Shown: positions 29,301-38,989 of the stretch, in pieces | Numbering within the stretch: the stretch's first letter is position 1 | Layout of the letters: the number at the start of each line of letters is the position of its first letter | Notes under the pieces: model-generated | Database searches by the model: none | The model's input: the letters and a program-made list of their open reading frames with translations, nothing else | Told to the model about the DNA's origin: nothing | Assembly (NCBI GenBank): GCA_030611385.1 | Contig: JAUWPV010000003.1 | Location: forward strand, 44,198-108,197 | Length of the DNA: 64,000 nucleotides | Direction of reading: 5' to 3' | DNA from: Bacillota bacterium | GTDB taxonomy: Bacteria > Bacillota > Dethiobacteria > DTU022 | Position numbers and translations under genes: made by a program

Positions 29301-29815
29301 CCGGAGATAATCACCAGGTGAAGGTCGGCGGAATTATTGTTGCTGTCCGCAGGTTCTACACTAAAAAAAATAAGCAAATGGCTTTTGTCAAATTAGAAGA
29401 CCTGACCGGTAGTGTTGAATTGGTAATCTTTCCGGATCTATTTGAAAGGCAAGCTGCGTTGCTTGAAGAAGATACCCTGATTTTAGTTGAAGGCAGGACA
29501 GATCTGAAGGAAGAAGAAGATATTAAAATTATAACCGATACGGTCAGCCCTTTAAATATGATCAATAAATATTACCGTTTGGTCATCAACGAAGGTCAAG
29601 GTCAAGAAGTGTTGGAAAATTTAAAAAATACCCTTATAGCGGAAAACGGTGAGGTGCCGGTTTGTCTCTTTTTTAAAAGTAACAATCAATCCCTGATGCT
29701 TGGAGAAGAATACTGGATTCACGATCATCCGTCATGCCGAAAAAGGCTGGAAAATCTTTTAGGCCCGGGTACAGTTATTGAACAGGTTAAAAAGGGAAAT
29801 ACTAAAAGCCACTAA
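26372..29815 (+). CDS. dnaE: DNA polymerase III alpha subunit, DnaE type
   Basis: Replicative polymerase of 1147 aa. The N-terminal PHP domain (HLHCHSEFSLLDG ... AITDHGTMFG) is followed by the C-family polymerase core with PDIDIDFCDD as the catalytic Asp triad segment, the finger region (RPGPMEQIP, YQEQIMVIA, GYGFNKSH-like YGFNKSHAAAY), the tandem HhH region and a C-terminal OB domain (VKVGGIIVAVRR). There is no proofreading exonuclease domain, which separates it from PolC. The start TTG 26372 follows AAAGGAATCGAGG; another TTG nine bases on is possible. Confidence 0.95.
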   Translation: MKLLELANYVHLHCHSEFSLLDGAARINGLVSRAAELGMPAVAITDHGTMFGVIDFYKAAKAAGIKPILGCEVYVAHRSRFQKEAKKDDSQYHLVLLAENMKGYRNLMFLVSAGYLEGFYYKPRIDRELLEEYSAGLIALSACLAGEVPALILTGQIEKAREAACYYQNLFGDNRFFLELQDHGIPEQKVVNKVLTQFSKELGIPLVASNDIHYLSAEDADIHDVLLCIQTGKTVDETDRMKFDSQEFYFKTTAEMANRFADCPEAISNSVLIAERCNVEIDFNQRHLPEFILQDDAEPNSYLKELCYKALKKRYPGASPEIRERLEYELRVIGQMDYANYFLIIWDLIEYAKKEQILVGPGRGSAAGSLVAYCLGITNIEPLKYGLLFERFLNPERISMPDIDIDFCDDKRDRILAYVCEKYGQDKVAQIITFGTMAARAAVRDVGRALAIPYADVDRIAKLIPMEPKMTISRALKQSKELQVIYREEHYRHLLDTARAVEGMPRHASTHAAGVVIAREPLVNYVPLYKTNDTTVVTQFPMGTLEDLGLLKMDFLGLKTLSIIGEALDIISRRHQIKINIEEIPLNDKATYELLSQGETTGTFQLESKGMRSVLRELVPNKFEDIIAVVALYRPGPMEQIPIFVQSKHGRNEIKYAHPVLEPILNETYGVIVYQEQIMVIAARMAGFTLGQADLLRRAIGKKKKEILNQQQELFVQGCLKNGYSRDLAIEIYDLILKFASYGFNKSHAAAYALIAYQTAYLKANYPVEYMAALMTIYYSNSDKVALYIADCRRMGIEVIPPDINESETHFTVVAETKIRFGLAAVKNVGLGAIESITTARQQKQFVSLRDFASRIDLRLCNRKVFESLIKCGAFDSLGGHRAQYLAAIDDVLAQGQSIQRERENGQISMFSLMDSSVQEEQLNDHLSKIEPFSDKERLSLEKEMLGLYISGHPLEPYRNILDTIPKITRCAELADAGDNHQVKVGGIIVAVRRFYTKKNKQMAFVKLEDLTGSVELVIFPDLFERQAALLEEDTLILVEGRTDLKEEEDIKIITDTVSPLNMINKYYRLVINEGQGQEVLENLKNTLIAENGEVPVCLFFKSNNQSLMLGEEYWIHDHPSCRKRLENLLGPGTVIEQVKKGNTKSH

Positions 29816-29873
29816 AATTCTGTATGGAACAGGGCTTGAATAATAGTAATATTATGTCGGGAGGTCAATCAAA

Positions 29874-31622
29874 ATGCGACGAACAAAGATTGTTTGCACA
29901 ATCGGGCCGAGTATCGATACGGCAGATCAAATTGCAAAACTGATCGAAGCGGGATTAGATGTGGCCCGGCTGAATCTTTCTCACGGCAAGCGTGAAGATC
30001 ATCTTCGCCGCCTGGAACTGATTCGCGATGTCAGCGCCAGGATGAAAAGAAATGTTGGCTATCTTTTTGATACACGCGGTCCGGAAGTACGGACCGGAGA
30101 TCTTATGGAAGATTATGTTATATTGGAAGATGGACAAGAATTGATTTTAACAACAGCTCCACTGATCGGAGATAACCGGAAGGTGGCTGTTACTTATGCT
30201 GATCTACACCGTGATCTGATGCCCGGTTGTGCAGTATTAATCGATGATGGTTTGATCGAGTTAAAGGTTTTGGAGATTTCCGGACAGGAAATATTGTGCC
30301 GGGTTCTACACGGTGGTGAATTGCGAAGTTATAAGGGGTTAAACACTCCGGGCACCAGGATAAATTTACCGGCAATGGGCGATGAAGATCGTATCGACAT
30401 AAAAATGGCTCTTGAGAACGATGTTAACTTTTTAGCGGCTTCGTTTACAAGAAGCGCCGATGATATCCTTGAAATAAGACGGCTTGTTGAAAAACAGAAC
30501 GGCAGTATTATGATTTTAGCAAAAATCGAAAGCAGGGAAGGTGTTGAAAATTATGACACAATTTTGGAAGTATCGGACGGAGTTATGGTCGCCCGTGGTG
30601 ACTTAGGTGTCGAGATACCGCCGGAAGAGGTTCCGCTATTGCAGAAACAGTTTATTCGAAAGTGTAATCGGCTCGGTAAACCGGTAATTACTGCGACCCA
30701 GATGCTCGACAGTATGATCCGCAACCCACGGCCGACCCGAGCGGAGGCCAGCGATGTGGCCAATGCTATTTTTGATGGTACAGATGCACTTATGCTCTCT
30801 GGAGAAACGGCTATTGGGCGATTCCCGATTGAAGCTGTGCAGACGATGAGCCGTATCGCTGAACGGACTGAAGAAGGTTTGGAGTATAAAAAAATATTGG
30901 AAGAGCTGAGCCCGTTGATCAAGAAATCAATAACCGACGCGATCAGTTACGCTACCTGTCATATTGCTTATGAACTGGGCGCCGATGCCATCATTACAGC
31001 CACCCAATCGGGCCATACCGCACGGATGGTCTCAAAATACAGGCCGCGTGCACCGATCGTTGCTGTTTCTTCACGCCGGCAGGTGGCCGCCCAGCTGACT
31101 TTAACCTGGGGCGTGCAAGCAATAATCTGTCCTCCGGTTAATTCTACTGACGATATGTTTGCCAATGCTATTAATACTTCGCTTAAAGAAGGTCTGATCA
31201 AGAACGGTAACCTGGTAGTGATTACCGCGGGAGTTCCGGTTGGAGTATCGGGGACTACCAACCTGTTAAGGGTTGAAACGGTGGGAGAGGTTATCGTAAA
31301 GGGAACGGGAGTGGGGAAAACAGCTGTAAGCGGCCCCGCCTTTGTGGTCAGAAACGAAGGAGATCTTGAAAATATCAAAGAAGGGCAGATCCTAATTGCC
31401 AGGACTACGAATGTTTGTTTTATGACTGCTATCGAAAAAGCAGCAGCCCTTGTAACGGAAGAAGGCGGCTTGACTTCACATGGTGCGATAGTGGCGATCA
31501 ACCTGGGCAAACCAGCTGTTGTCGGTGTTAAAGGAGCCGTAGATTTAATTGAAACAGGGGCAGTGATCACGGTTGATGCAATCCGTGGTCTGATATATCG
31601 TGGTGAAGCAAATGTCCTTTAA
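29874..31622 (+). CDS. pyk: Pyruvate kinase with C-terminal PEP-utiliser domain
   Basis: Glycolytic pyruvate kinase of 582 aa, making pyruvate and ATP from phosphoenolpyruvate. The barrel carries RRTKIVCTIGPS, LNLSHG, ILAKIESREGVEN and VMVARGDLGVEI, and ATQMLDSM is the substrate-binding segment. After the C-domain there is an extra domain of about 100 residues ending in TSHGAIVAINLGKPAVVG, the PEP-utiliser phosphohistidine-type module found in Bacillus and clostridial enzymes. GGGAGGTC is the ribosome site. The downstream deacetylase-family gene starts inside its last codons. Confidence 0.95.
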   Translation: MRRTKIVCTIGPSIDTADQIAKLIEAGLDVARLNLSHGKREDHLRRLELIRDVSARMKRNVGYLFDTRGPEVRTGDLMEDYVILEDGQELILTTAPLIGDNRKVAVTYADLHRDLMPGCAVLIDDGLIELKVLEISGQEILCRVLHGGELRSYKGLNTPGTRINLPAMGDEDRIDIKMALENDVNFLAASFTRSADDILEIRRLVEKQNGSIMILAKIESREGVENYDTILEVSDGVMVARGDLGVEIPPEEVPLLQKQFIRKCNRLGKPVITATQMLDSMIRNPRPTRAEASDVANAIFDGTDALMLSGETAIGRFPIEAVQTMSRIAERTEEGLEYKKILEELSPLIKKSITDAISYATCHIAYELGADAIITATQSGHTARMVSKYRPRAPIVAVSSRRQVAAQLTLTWGVQAIICPPVNSTDDMFANAINTSLKEGLIKNGNLVVITAGVPVGVSGTTNLLRVETVGEVIVKGTGVGKTAVSGPAFVVRNEGDLENIKEGQILIARTTNVCFMTAIEKAAALVTEEGGLTSHGAIVAINLGKPAVVGVKGAVDLIETGAVITVDAIRGLIYRGEANVL

Positions 31623-32673
31623 CATTTCCGAAAAAGAAACTATTGGCATCATCTATCATTCCGATTACCTGATCCACACTCAGGGACAGCATCCTGAACG
31701 GAAAGAAAGACTCGAGCATATTATTGCGGCTCTTGCTAAAGGCGATCTACCGGATAGAATCGAAATGATCGAACCGGTTTCGGCCGCCGTTGAAGATATC
31801 ACTCTGGTCCATACTCCCGTTTATGTCCAATCGATAGAAGAAGCTTGCTTTTCCGGAAAAAATCATTTAGATATGGATACTTACATTGTTCCGGAATCAT
31901 ACCGGGTAGCGCTTCTCTCAGCCGGTGGCGTCATAACCGGCGTGAGGAGAGCTCTCAGTGATAAACCGCGAAAAGTATTTGTCTTAAACCGGCCTCCCGG
32001 ACACCATGCCGAGCGGAATCGGGCTATGGGTTTTTGCCTTTTTAACAATGTTGCTGTTGCCACCGCTGTCGCCAAACGTGACTATGGTTTGAAAAGGATT
32101 GCTATTATCGACTGGGATGTCCACCATGGTAACGGTACACAACACACTTTTGAGGATGATCGCGGGGTTCTCTTTATATCGATACACCAGAGTCCAGCCT
32201 ATCCCGGTACGGGACAAATTCATGAAATTGGACAAGGTGATGGTGAAGGTTTTACTGTGAATATACCACTTACTCCGGGCTGTGGTGATGGGGAGTACGC
32301 CCTCTTTTTCGATCGGGTAATTATTCCGATTCTTGATCAGTATAAACCCGAATTGTTGATTGTTTCGGCCGGACAGGACGCTTATCACCTGGATCCACTG
32401 GCTGGCATGTCACTGACGCACCGGGGTTATTACTATATGGCGGAAGTGCTCTCTTCTGCTGCTGAACGCTGGTCAAATGGTCGAGTCGTACTCTGCCTGG
32501 AAGGTGGTTACCATCTGCAGGGGCAAGCCGGTGCTGTAGTCCAGGTGTTAAATGCCCTGGGCAGCTGGGAATTACTGGTTACCAAACAGGTACCTGATTT
32601 GGAACTGGACCGTCGGGCTCGGCTGCGTCTCGAAGAAGTGCTCGCAGTACAGAGGGTCTACTGGAACATCTAA
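31612..32673 (+). CDS. Histone deacetylase/AcuC-family amidohydrolase
   Basis: Arginase/deacetylase-fold protein of 353 aa. Catalytic and zinc-binding motifs are present: NRPPGHHAE with the His pair, DWDVHHGNGTQ, and the later SAGQDAY with the third metal Asp. Bacterial members include AcuC, which deacetylates acetyl-CoA synthetase, and acetylpolyamine amidohydrolases; the substrate here is not known. ATG 31612 is preferred over GTG 31600, both lying inside the end of pyk, so expression is coupled to pyk. Its stop codon abuts that of the DUF1015 gene on the opposite strand, leaving no room for a separate terminator. Confidence 0.87.
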   Translation: MSFNISEKETIGIIYHSDYLIHTQGQHPERKERLEHIIAALAKGDLPDRIEMIEPVSAAVEDITLVHTPVYVQSIEEACFSGKNHLDMDTYIVPESYRVALLSAGGVITGVRRALSDKPRKVFVLNRPPGHHAERNRAMGFCLFNNVAVATAVAKRDYGLKRIAIIDWDVHHGNGTQHTFEDDRGVLFISIHQSPAYPGTGQIHEIGQGDGEGFTVNIPLTPGCGDGEYALFFDRVIIPILDQYKPELLIVSAGQDAYHLDPLAGMSLTHRGYYYMAEVLSSAAERWSNGRVVLCLEGGYHLQGQAGAVVQVLNALGSWELLVTKQVPDLELDRRARLRLEEVLAVQRVYWNI

Positions 32674-33939
32674 TCAAAAGCTGAGATCGCTGTTGTAAAG
32701 AACCAGGCCGCTGGGCAGTTTAGGATAAAAGTAGGTTGATTTTTGAGGCATAATCATTCCCTGACGGGTTCGTTTGAAAAGATCGCCAACCGGTAAGGTA
32801 TCGAGAATGAAGGCTGCATCGGCTTTTCCGGTCTTAACCGCATCGAGTGTGGTAGCAAAATCGTGAGAAAAGCTGAGCATGTCTTTAGTATTTTTACCGG
32901 AAGCGAGTAAAGGTTTTAACAGGAGGTCGTGCAGGAGCGATACCGGAAGGTCCTCATTAGCGGAGGCCGCTTCAGGAACGAGCAGACCCAGACGATCACT
33001 TAAGATACAGCCAAAGCCGCATTTTTCGCGGCTTATTTGTTCCAATTTCGCCAGAAAATCTTCTTCCACTGCTTTGGCAGGATCGCCCAACTCAATGACC
33101 GTAAAGTGTTCACTGATAATATTCCGAAGCAATATTTGCTGTGCTGCATCGAGGCTGTGCAGAAGGCGGTGAGTAGGCAGCATCAACAGGCCGGGATCAT
33201 TGATGCTGACCATGACTGCCAGAATAAAACCGGCACCAGGCAGATTGCTTCGAGGGCTGCTTTGGGCGTGGTTCAGTGCTGTTTCATAGCGATGGTGGCC
33301 ATCAGCGATAAGCAGCGGCTGGGTGGCCAGATAAGCCGTAAACTGATCCTGTAGAACGGAATCGGTTATCGGCCAGATTCGGTGAGTTTGCCCGGATACT
33401 TCAACAGCTTCTATAGAGGGATCCATATGATCAGCGATGGCAAAAAAACCGTGCATGCGCTTATCCGGGTCCGGAAATAGTGTAAATATTGGACTGATAT
33501 TTGTATGGGTAGCCTTGAGTAACGCAAGTCGATCTGTTTTCGGCCCGGCCATAGTCAATTCATGCGGTAGGACAATTCCGGCAGAATACGGCTCAAGCTT
33601 GAGGGTGGTGATTATTCCGCGCCGTTTGTATTGAATTTTGTTATATGTAAATGACTGTTCGTAAAGATAATAGTTGTGATGATCGTCCGGTTCAAGGATC
33701 CCTTGATTCAACCACTGCTGTAAAATTGCGGCAGCCCTGCTGTAACGATTTTCATTTTCAGTATCGTCAGGGCTGCTTATTCCGTATTCAAGTCGGATAA
33801 TGTTATAGGGACTACTCCGGTACAGCAGATTTTGTTGTGCCGAATCGATTATATCGTAAGGCGGGGTAATTACGCTTCCGAGGTCTTTAATGTGTGACTG
33901 GTTATAGATGATTCCTTTGAACGGTCGGATTAAAGCCAT
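32674..33939 (-). CDS. DUF1015-family protein of unknown function
   Basis: A 421-aa member of the DUF1015 family, recognised by the N-terminus MALIRPFKGIIYN, TPPYDII, the central ADGHHRYETALNH motif and YFYPKLPSGLV at the C-terminus. No function is assigned here. The start is taken at ATG 33939, because a sigma-A-like promoter lies at 33986-34014 on the same strand, downstream of the in-frame start at 34029, and because family members begin at this point. It is a single-gene unit divergent from rpsB. Confidence 0.82.
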   Translation of the reverse strand: MALIRPFKGIIYNQSHIKDLGSVITPPYDIIDSAQQNLLYRSSPYNIIRLEYGISSPDDTENENRYSRAAAILQQWLNQGILEPDDHHNYYLYEQSFTYNKIQYKRRGIITTLKLEPYSAGIVLPHELTMAGPKTDRLALLKATHTNISPIFTLFPDPDKRMHGFFAIADHMDPSIEAVEVSGQTHRIWPITDSVLQDQFTAYLATQPLLIADGHHRYETALNHAQSSPRSNLPGAGFILAVMVSINDPGLLMLPTHRLLHSLDAAQQILLRNIISEHFTVIELGDPAKAVEEDFLAKLEQISREKCGFGCILSDRLGLLVPEAASANEDLPVSLLHDLLLKPLLASGKNTKDMLSFSHDFATTLDAVKTGKADAAFILDTLPVGDLFKRTRQGMIMPQKSTYFYPKLPSGLVLYNSDLSF

Positions 33940-33985
33940 TGTTTGCCCCCGTGATTTATAGGTTTCCTCATACAATTCAGTTCCG

Positions 33986-34014
33986 ATTCTATAGTAACCC
34001 GAAACCCTTTGCAA
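33986..34014 (-). promoter_or_regulatory. Probable sigma-A promoter of the DUF1015 gene
   Basis: On the minus strand TTGCAA (34014-34009) and TAGAAT (33991-33986) are separated by 17 bases, placing the transcript start near 33979, about 40 bases before ATG 33939. This placement decides between the two possible starts of the gene. Confidence 0.55.
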
Positions 34015-34060
34015 CAGCCACATAGCCACATACTACCGCAATCAACAGCCGCCGTTAAAA

Positions 34061-34089
34061 TTGCATACGTTCCTGAACTGTGCTATACT
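34061..34089 (+). promoter_or_regulatory. Sigma-A promoter of the rpsB-tsf unit
   Basis: TTGCAT (34061-34066) and TATACT (34084-34089) are 17 bases apart. Transcription would begin near 34096, giving a leader of about 105 bases before rpsB. The leader contains partly complementary GTTCCGG and CCGAAC segments that could fold; ribosomal protein leaders often serve feedback control, but no known S2 leader motif is recognised. Confidence 0.7.
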
Positions 34090-34200
34090 ACGCGTGGCAA
34101 AATTAAATACGCACGCCTGTTAAGATCGGTTCCGGTTGGCTTAAAGCTTGGGTCCGAACGATGATGCAGGCGGTGGTAAAAACCAAAAGGAGGAATCAGT

Positions 34201-35115
34201 TTGGCAAGAGTAAGTATGAAGCAGTTGTTGGAAGCGGGGGTTCATTTCGGACATCAGACCCGCCGTTGGAACCCGAAGATGAAGCATTACATCTTTACCG
34301 AACGTAACGGAATATACATTATTGATCTGCAAAAAACAGTTAAATTAATGGACACGGCGTATAATTTTGTGCGCGACATTGTTGCTGAAGGTGGCAGCAT
34401 TATTTTTGTGGGAACTAAAAAACAGGCTCAGGAATCTGTTCGATTTGAAGCGGAAAGGTGCGGGGCTCATTACGTCAACCATCGTTGGCTTGGCGGTATG
34501 CTGACAAACTTTAATACGATCCACAAGCGTATCGATCGTTTACTCAAGCTTGAAACGATGGAAGCAGATGGTACCTTCGACAAATTAACTAAAAAAGAAG
34601 TGCTTGTTTTAAAAAACGAGAAAGAACGACTGATGAAATTCCTAAGCGGCATACGCACTATGAAAAAATTACCGAGTGCGGTATACGTGGTTGATCCGCG
34701 AAAAGAAAAAATTGCCGTAGCTGAAGCGAGAAAACTCGAAATTCCGGTTATTGCTATCGTCGATACAAACTGTGATCCGGATGAGATCGATTACCTCATT
34801 CCCGGTAATGACGATGCCATCAGGGCTGTTAAATTGATTACTTCAGTTATGGCTAACGCTGTGCTGGAAGGCAAACAGATCAGCGAAGCACCGGAAGAAC
34901 CGGAAGAAAAATTAACAGCGGTGCCGGTCGAGTTAACAGATATAATATCTGAGTCAGCGGTTGATCAAATAGCTGCTGCTCCTGAAGTTGAGATAGAACA
35001 AGCAGTGAATGCCGAAACAGATGAACCAGAATCAGGAGTAGAAGAGACCGAAGAAGAAACCAGCACAGATGCGAATATTAATGAAGATGTGAAAGCAGAA
35101 GAAAAAGAGGAATAG
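34201..35115 (+). CDS. rpsB: 30S ribosomal protein S2 with long acidic C-terminal tail
   Basis: S2 of the small ribosomal subunit, 304 aa. The core (residues 1-229) is typical: [39 protein letters not shown] and PGNDDAIRA. It is followed by about 75 residues rich in Glu, Asp, Ala and Thr, so the protein is longer than the usual 230-260 aa. The tail is low in complexity and probably disordered. Start TTG 34201 follows AAAAGGAGGAA. tsf follows after 75 bases, the standard pair. Confidence 0.97.
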   Translation: MARVSMKQLLEAGVHFGHQTRRWNPKMKHYIFTERNGIYIIDLQKTVKLMDTAYNFVRDIVAEGGSIIFVGTKKQAQESVRFEAERCGAHYVNHRWLGGMLTNFNTIHKRIDRLLKLETMEADGTFDKLTKKEVLVLKNEKERLMKFLSGIRTMKKLPSAVYVVDPRKEKIAVAEARKLEIPVIAIVDTNCDPDEIDYLIPGNDDAIRAVKLITSVMANAVLEGKQISEAPEEPEEKLTAVPVELTDIISESAVDQIAAAPEVEIEQAVNAETDEPESGVEETEEETSTDANINEDVKAEEKEE

Positions 35116-35190
35116 TAATCAACAGCTACTGTCAACAAATGACAGCAAAACTCAAAGGCAGATCAAATTAGAGCAGAGGAGTGAATCTGG

Positions 35191-35817
35191 ATGCACATAG
35201 ATGCAAAAGTTGTAAAAGCGCTGCGTGAAAAAACTGGGGCAGGAATGATGGATTGCAAAAAAGCGCTGCAGGAAGGCGGCGGCGATGAAGAAAAATCTGT
35301 AGACATCTTAAGAGAAAAAGGTCTTTCCGCAGCTGCTCGCAGATCAGGGCGGGTTGCAAACCAAGGGATTGTTGATTCTTACATCCACCTTGGCGGGAAG
35401 ATCGGCGTTTTAGTAGAAGTTAACTGCGAGACTGATTTTGTGGCACTCAATGATGAGTTTCGCGGATTTGTTCGCAATCTCTGTTTGCAGATAGCAGCGA
35501 CAAATCCCGGCTACCTGAAAAAAGAAGAGATTCCGGAAAGCATATTGGAAAAAGAACGCCAGATTATCAGGGCCCAGGCTTTAAATGAGGGCAAACCTGA
35601 AAAAGTAATCGAAAAAATCGTTGAAGGGCGCTTAGACAAGTTTTATCGCGAAAACTGTCTGCTGGAGCAGCCCTTTGTTAAAGATGAAGATATCGCCATC
35701 GGGGAGCTACTGACTAACTTGATTGCCAAGATTGGAGAAAACATTGTGATCAGGCGTTTCAGCCGTTTTGAGATCGGTGAAGGAATCGAAAATGATGCCA
35801 CATGCTGCTGCGACTAA
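35191..35817 (+). CDS. tsf: Elongation factor Ts, short form
   Basis: EF-Ts, the guanine nucleotide exchange factor of EF-Tu, with 208 aa. The N-terminal UBA-like domain ([19 protein letters not shown]) and the TDFVA motif ([11 protein letters not shown]) are intact. The dimerisation domain is single, as in the short EF-Ts of Thermus and several Clostridia, against about 290 aa in E. coli or Bacillus. The C-terminus ends in Cys-Cys-Cys-Asp, which is unusual and of unknown meaning. A rho-independent terminator follows directly. Confidence 0.96.
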   Translation: MHIDAKVVKALREKTGAGMMDCKKALQEGGGDEEKSVDILREKGLSAAARRSGRVANQGIVDSYIHLGGKIGVLVEVNCETDFVALNDEFRGFVRNLCLQIAATNPGYLKKEEIPESILEKERQIIRAQALNEGKPEKVIEKIVEGRLDKFYRENCLLEQPFVKDEDIAIGELLTNLIAKIGENIVIRRFSRFEIGEGIENDATCCCD

Positions 35818-35824
35818 ACTGATT

Positions 35825-35854
35825 AAAAAGAACACTGTAAAGTGTTCTTTTTTT
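35825..35854 (+). terminator. Rho-independent terminator after tsf
   Basis: A 12-base-pair stem (AAAAAGAACACT paired with AGTGTTCTTTTT) with loop GTAA is followed by further T residues. It lies eight bases after the tsf stop and closes the rpsB-tsf unit; pyrH begins about 110 bases later and needs its own promoter, of which only weak candidates are visible. Confidence 0.85.
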
Positions 35855-35947
35855 ATAACTCCGTTAATTTCTAAATATTTAGCGCGCCTCAAAAAAAGTT
35901 CTGAAGTGTGAAGGTTGTATTAGTTTTCTTGTCGAATTAAACAATAA

Positions 35948-36682
<735 letters not shown>

Positions 36683-36685
36683 TTT

Positions 36686-37243
36686 ATGTTAGACGATATC
36701 TATGCTGAAACTGATGCGAGAATGCACAAAGTTGCGATCGTTTTCCAGCGTGAGCTTGCTACGCTACGTGCCGGAAGGGCAACTCCTGCATTGTTGGATC
36801 GGCTTGAAGTCGATTATTACGGAACCATTACCCCGTTGAATCAGATGGCCGGAATTACCGCACCGGAACCACGGTTGCTGGTTATCCAACCATGGGATAA
36901 ACAGTCATTGACTGATATTGAAAAAGCAATCCTTAAATCAGACCTGAGTTTAACACCAACCAATGACGGGAATGTAATCCGCCTGTCTATTCCACAGTTA
37001 ACTGAAGAACGACGCAACGATCTGGTTAAACTTATCCGAAAAAAGGCAGAAGAAAGCAAGGTAATCATTCGAAACATCCGCCGTGATGCGAATGATAGCG
37101 CCAAACAGCTGGAAAAAACAAGTGCTATTTCAGAAGATGATCACAGACGGGCCCAGGATCACATCCAGCAAATAACCGATAAAAAGACAGCAGATATTGA
37201 TGAAATACTGGTGCATAAAGAAAAAGAGATGATGGAAGTATAA
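36686..37243 (+). CDS. frr: Ribosome recycling factor
   Basis: RRF of 185 aa, the usual length, which splits post-termination ribosomes together with EF-G. Family motifs ELATLRAGRATPALLDRL, VDYYGTITPLNQMA, QPWDKQSL, GNVIRLSIPQLTEERR and the C-terminal helix segment are all present. It follows pyrH almost without gap. The 153 bases between it and uppS contain no convincing promoter, although TTGACT and TATACT occur with unsuitable spacing. Confidence 0.96.
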   Translation: MLDDIYAETDARMHKVAIVFQRELATLRAGRATPALLDRLEVDYYGTITPLNQMAGITAPEPRLLVIQPWDKQSLTDIEKAILKSDLSLTPTNDGNVIRLSIPQLTEERRNDLVKLIRKKAEESKVIIRNIRRDANDSAKQLEKTSAISEDDHRRAQDHIQQITDKKTADIDEILVHKEKEMMEV

Positions 37244-37396
37244 CTGGCCGCGGTTCAATCCTTTATTTGTGTCTGTAACCAGGCAAATAGATAGAGCTGT
37301 GTTGACTTATGGCGTTGTATACTGAAATATTGTAGTTAATAATGGTAACGAGAGGCGGCTCTCTCTGGGCAAAAAGGAGGGAGTCGTTATATTTGA

Positions 37397-38155
37397 ATGG
37401 TGGGATATTTCGTGGAGATCAAAGAGCGCGAGTCGGAACTTGTTAAAAAAATTAATCCAGACAGTGTTCCCGGTCACGTAGCGATTATCATGGATGGTAA
37501 TGGCCGTTGGGCCGTTGAGAAAGGCCTGCCCAGGCATGAGGGGCATCGACAGGGTGTGGAAACAGTTCGCGAAACAGTGCGGAACAGCAGCGCACTGGGT
37601 ATAAAAATACTTACCCTCTTTGCTTTTTCGACAGAGAACTGGCAGAGGCCTGTGCGGGAAGTTAACTATCTGATGAGCCTGCCTGAAATATATTTTCAAT
37701 CGGAACTACCGGAGCTAATGCGCAATAATGTTCAGATCAGGTTGATCGGTGACCGCACCCGACTGCCCCGAAAAGTTCAAAAGGCAGTCTATGACGGTAT
37801 TGAGGCTACCAGGAATAACAGTGGGATGATCCTGAATATTGCCCTGAACTATGGCTCCCGAACAGAGATAATCATGGCGGTAAACCGGCTTATTGATGAA
37901 AAAACAGAAGGTAAATTCAAGGGTGAGGTAGATGAAAAAATGTTTTCCGGTTATCTTTATACCGCCGGAATAGCTGATCCGGATTTATTAATCAGGACAA
38001 GCGGTGAAAAGCGAATTAGTAATTTTTTATTATGGCAGCTGGCCTATAGCGAACTCTGGTTTACGGATGTGTTGTGGCCGGATTTTTCAAAGGTTCATCT
38101 TCTGGAGGCAGTTTATGGTTTTCAGCAGCGTAAGCGCAGTTACGGCAAAGTATAA
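37397..38155 (+). CDS. uppS: Undecaprenyl diphosphate synthase (isoprenyl transferase)
   Basis: Cis-prenyltransferase of 252 aa making the C55 lipid carrier for cell-wall synthesis from farnesyl and isopentenyl diphosphates. HVAIIMDGNGRWA contains the catalytic Asp (residue 33), FAFSTENWQRP is the isopentenyl site, and DLLIRTSGEKRISNFLLWQ with the closing TDVLWPDF is typical. The start ATG 37397 lies about 14 bases after AAAAGGAGGG, a rather long spacing; GTG 37400 would be little different. It starts the lipid and isoprenoid part of the cluster with cdsA and dxr. Confidence 0.95.
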   Translation: MVGYFVEIKERESELVKKINPDSVPGHVAIIMDGNGRWAVEKGLPRHEGHRQGVETVRETVRNSSALGIKILTLFAFSTENWQRPVREVNYLMSLPEIYFQSELPELMRNNVQIRLIGDRTRLPRKVQKAVYDGIEATRNNSGMILNIALNYGSRTEIIMAVNRLIDEKTEGKFKGEVDEKMFSGYLYTAGIADPDLLIRTSGEKRISNFLLWQLAYSELWFTDVLWPDFSKVHLLEAVYGFQQRKRSYGKV

Positions 38156-38176
38156 ATCGAAACAGGGTGATCAGTG

Positions 38177-38989
38177 ATGTTAATTTTAAGAATATTGTCA
38201 GCTTTAATCGGTGTACCGATAGTGATCGGTTCGGTTTATCTGGGCGGTCCCTGGTATGCTCTTTTTTTGTTGCTGGTTGCAAACCTTGGGGTATATGAAT
38301 ACAATCATATTTTAAAGAATAAAAGTTACAGCGCCTCCGCCGTTATCGGTTTCATTGGTGTTAGCCTTTTTATGGCCGCTTTATATTTTGAAAAACCGGA
38401 ATTGCTATATCCATTAATTATGTTATTGTTTTTCTGCCTCTTCGTTTCAGCTCTCTTTAACATGGAGAGGATGAGTATATCCGAATCGGCGATTTCCCTC
38501 TGGGGCATACTCTATATCGGCGGCATGAGTGGTTATTTGCTTATGCTGCGGATGCTGCCAAACGGGGAGATCTATACCTATCTGTTATTAGCCGGAGTCT
38601 GGATTCATGACTCACTGGCATATTTTATCGGTGTAAAGTGGGGCCTGCGGAAATTTGCTCCGCAAATTAGCCCTAAAAAGTCAGTGGAAGGCTCAATAGC
38701 CGGTATTATTGGTACAGTAGTGCTCTTTTTATCAGTATCAATTCTCATGCCGGCTCTGATTACAATCAAACCCAGCCAGGCGGTTATTCTGGCTCTTGTC
38801 ATTTCCGTTTTTGCGCAGTTGGGTGATTTATTGGAATCAGCCCTGAAAAGACAGCTAAAAGTTAAAAACTCAGGAGGTTTAATCCCGGGACACGGTGGAA
38901 TTCTCGACCGCTTTGACAGTTTGTGGCTGACTGCACCGTTTGTCTACTACTTTTTCCAATTGGTCAATATGCTGCAGAACAGGATTTAA
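38177..38989 (+). CDS. cdsA: Phosphatidate cytidylyltransferase with altered signature residue
   Basis: Polytopic membrane enzyme of 270 aa making CDP-diacylglycerol for phospholipid synthesis; several hydrophobic spans cover residues 2-40, 57-93, 107-126, 136-155 and 175-215. The C-terminal signature reads ESALKRQLKVKNSGGLIPGHGGILDR. The conserved Lys-Asp of this signature is Lys-Asn here (Asn231); the Asp is a metal ligand in characterised enzymes. HDSLAYFIG and ISPKKSVEG are otherwise normal. GTG 38174 just before ATG 38177 is an alternative start. Function is probably kept, since it is the only cdsA in the standard location. Confidence 0.92.
   Translation: MLILRILSALIGVPIVIGSVYLGGPWYALFLLLVANLGVYEYNHILKNKSYSASAVIGFIGVSLFMAALYFEKPELLYPLIMLLFFCLFVSALFNMERMSISESAISLWGILYIGGMSGYLLMLRMLPNGEIYTYLLLAGVWIHDSLAYFIGVKWGLRKFAPQISPKKSVEGSIAGIIGTVVLFLSVSILMPALITIKPSQAVILALVISVFAQLGDLLESALKRQLKVKNSGGLIPGHGGILDRFDSLWLTAPFVYYFFQLVNMLQNRI

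Noticed and set aside
37244..37396. TTGACT and TATACT before uppS as a promoter
   Set aside because: They are only 10 bases apart. Alternative -10 choices at proper spacing are poor matches, so no promoter was called.
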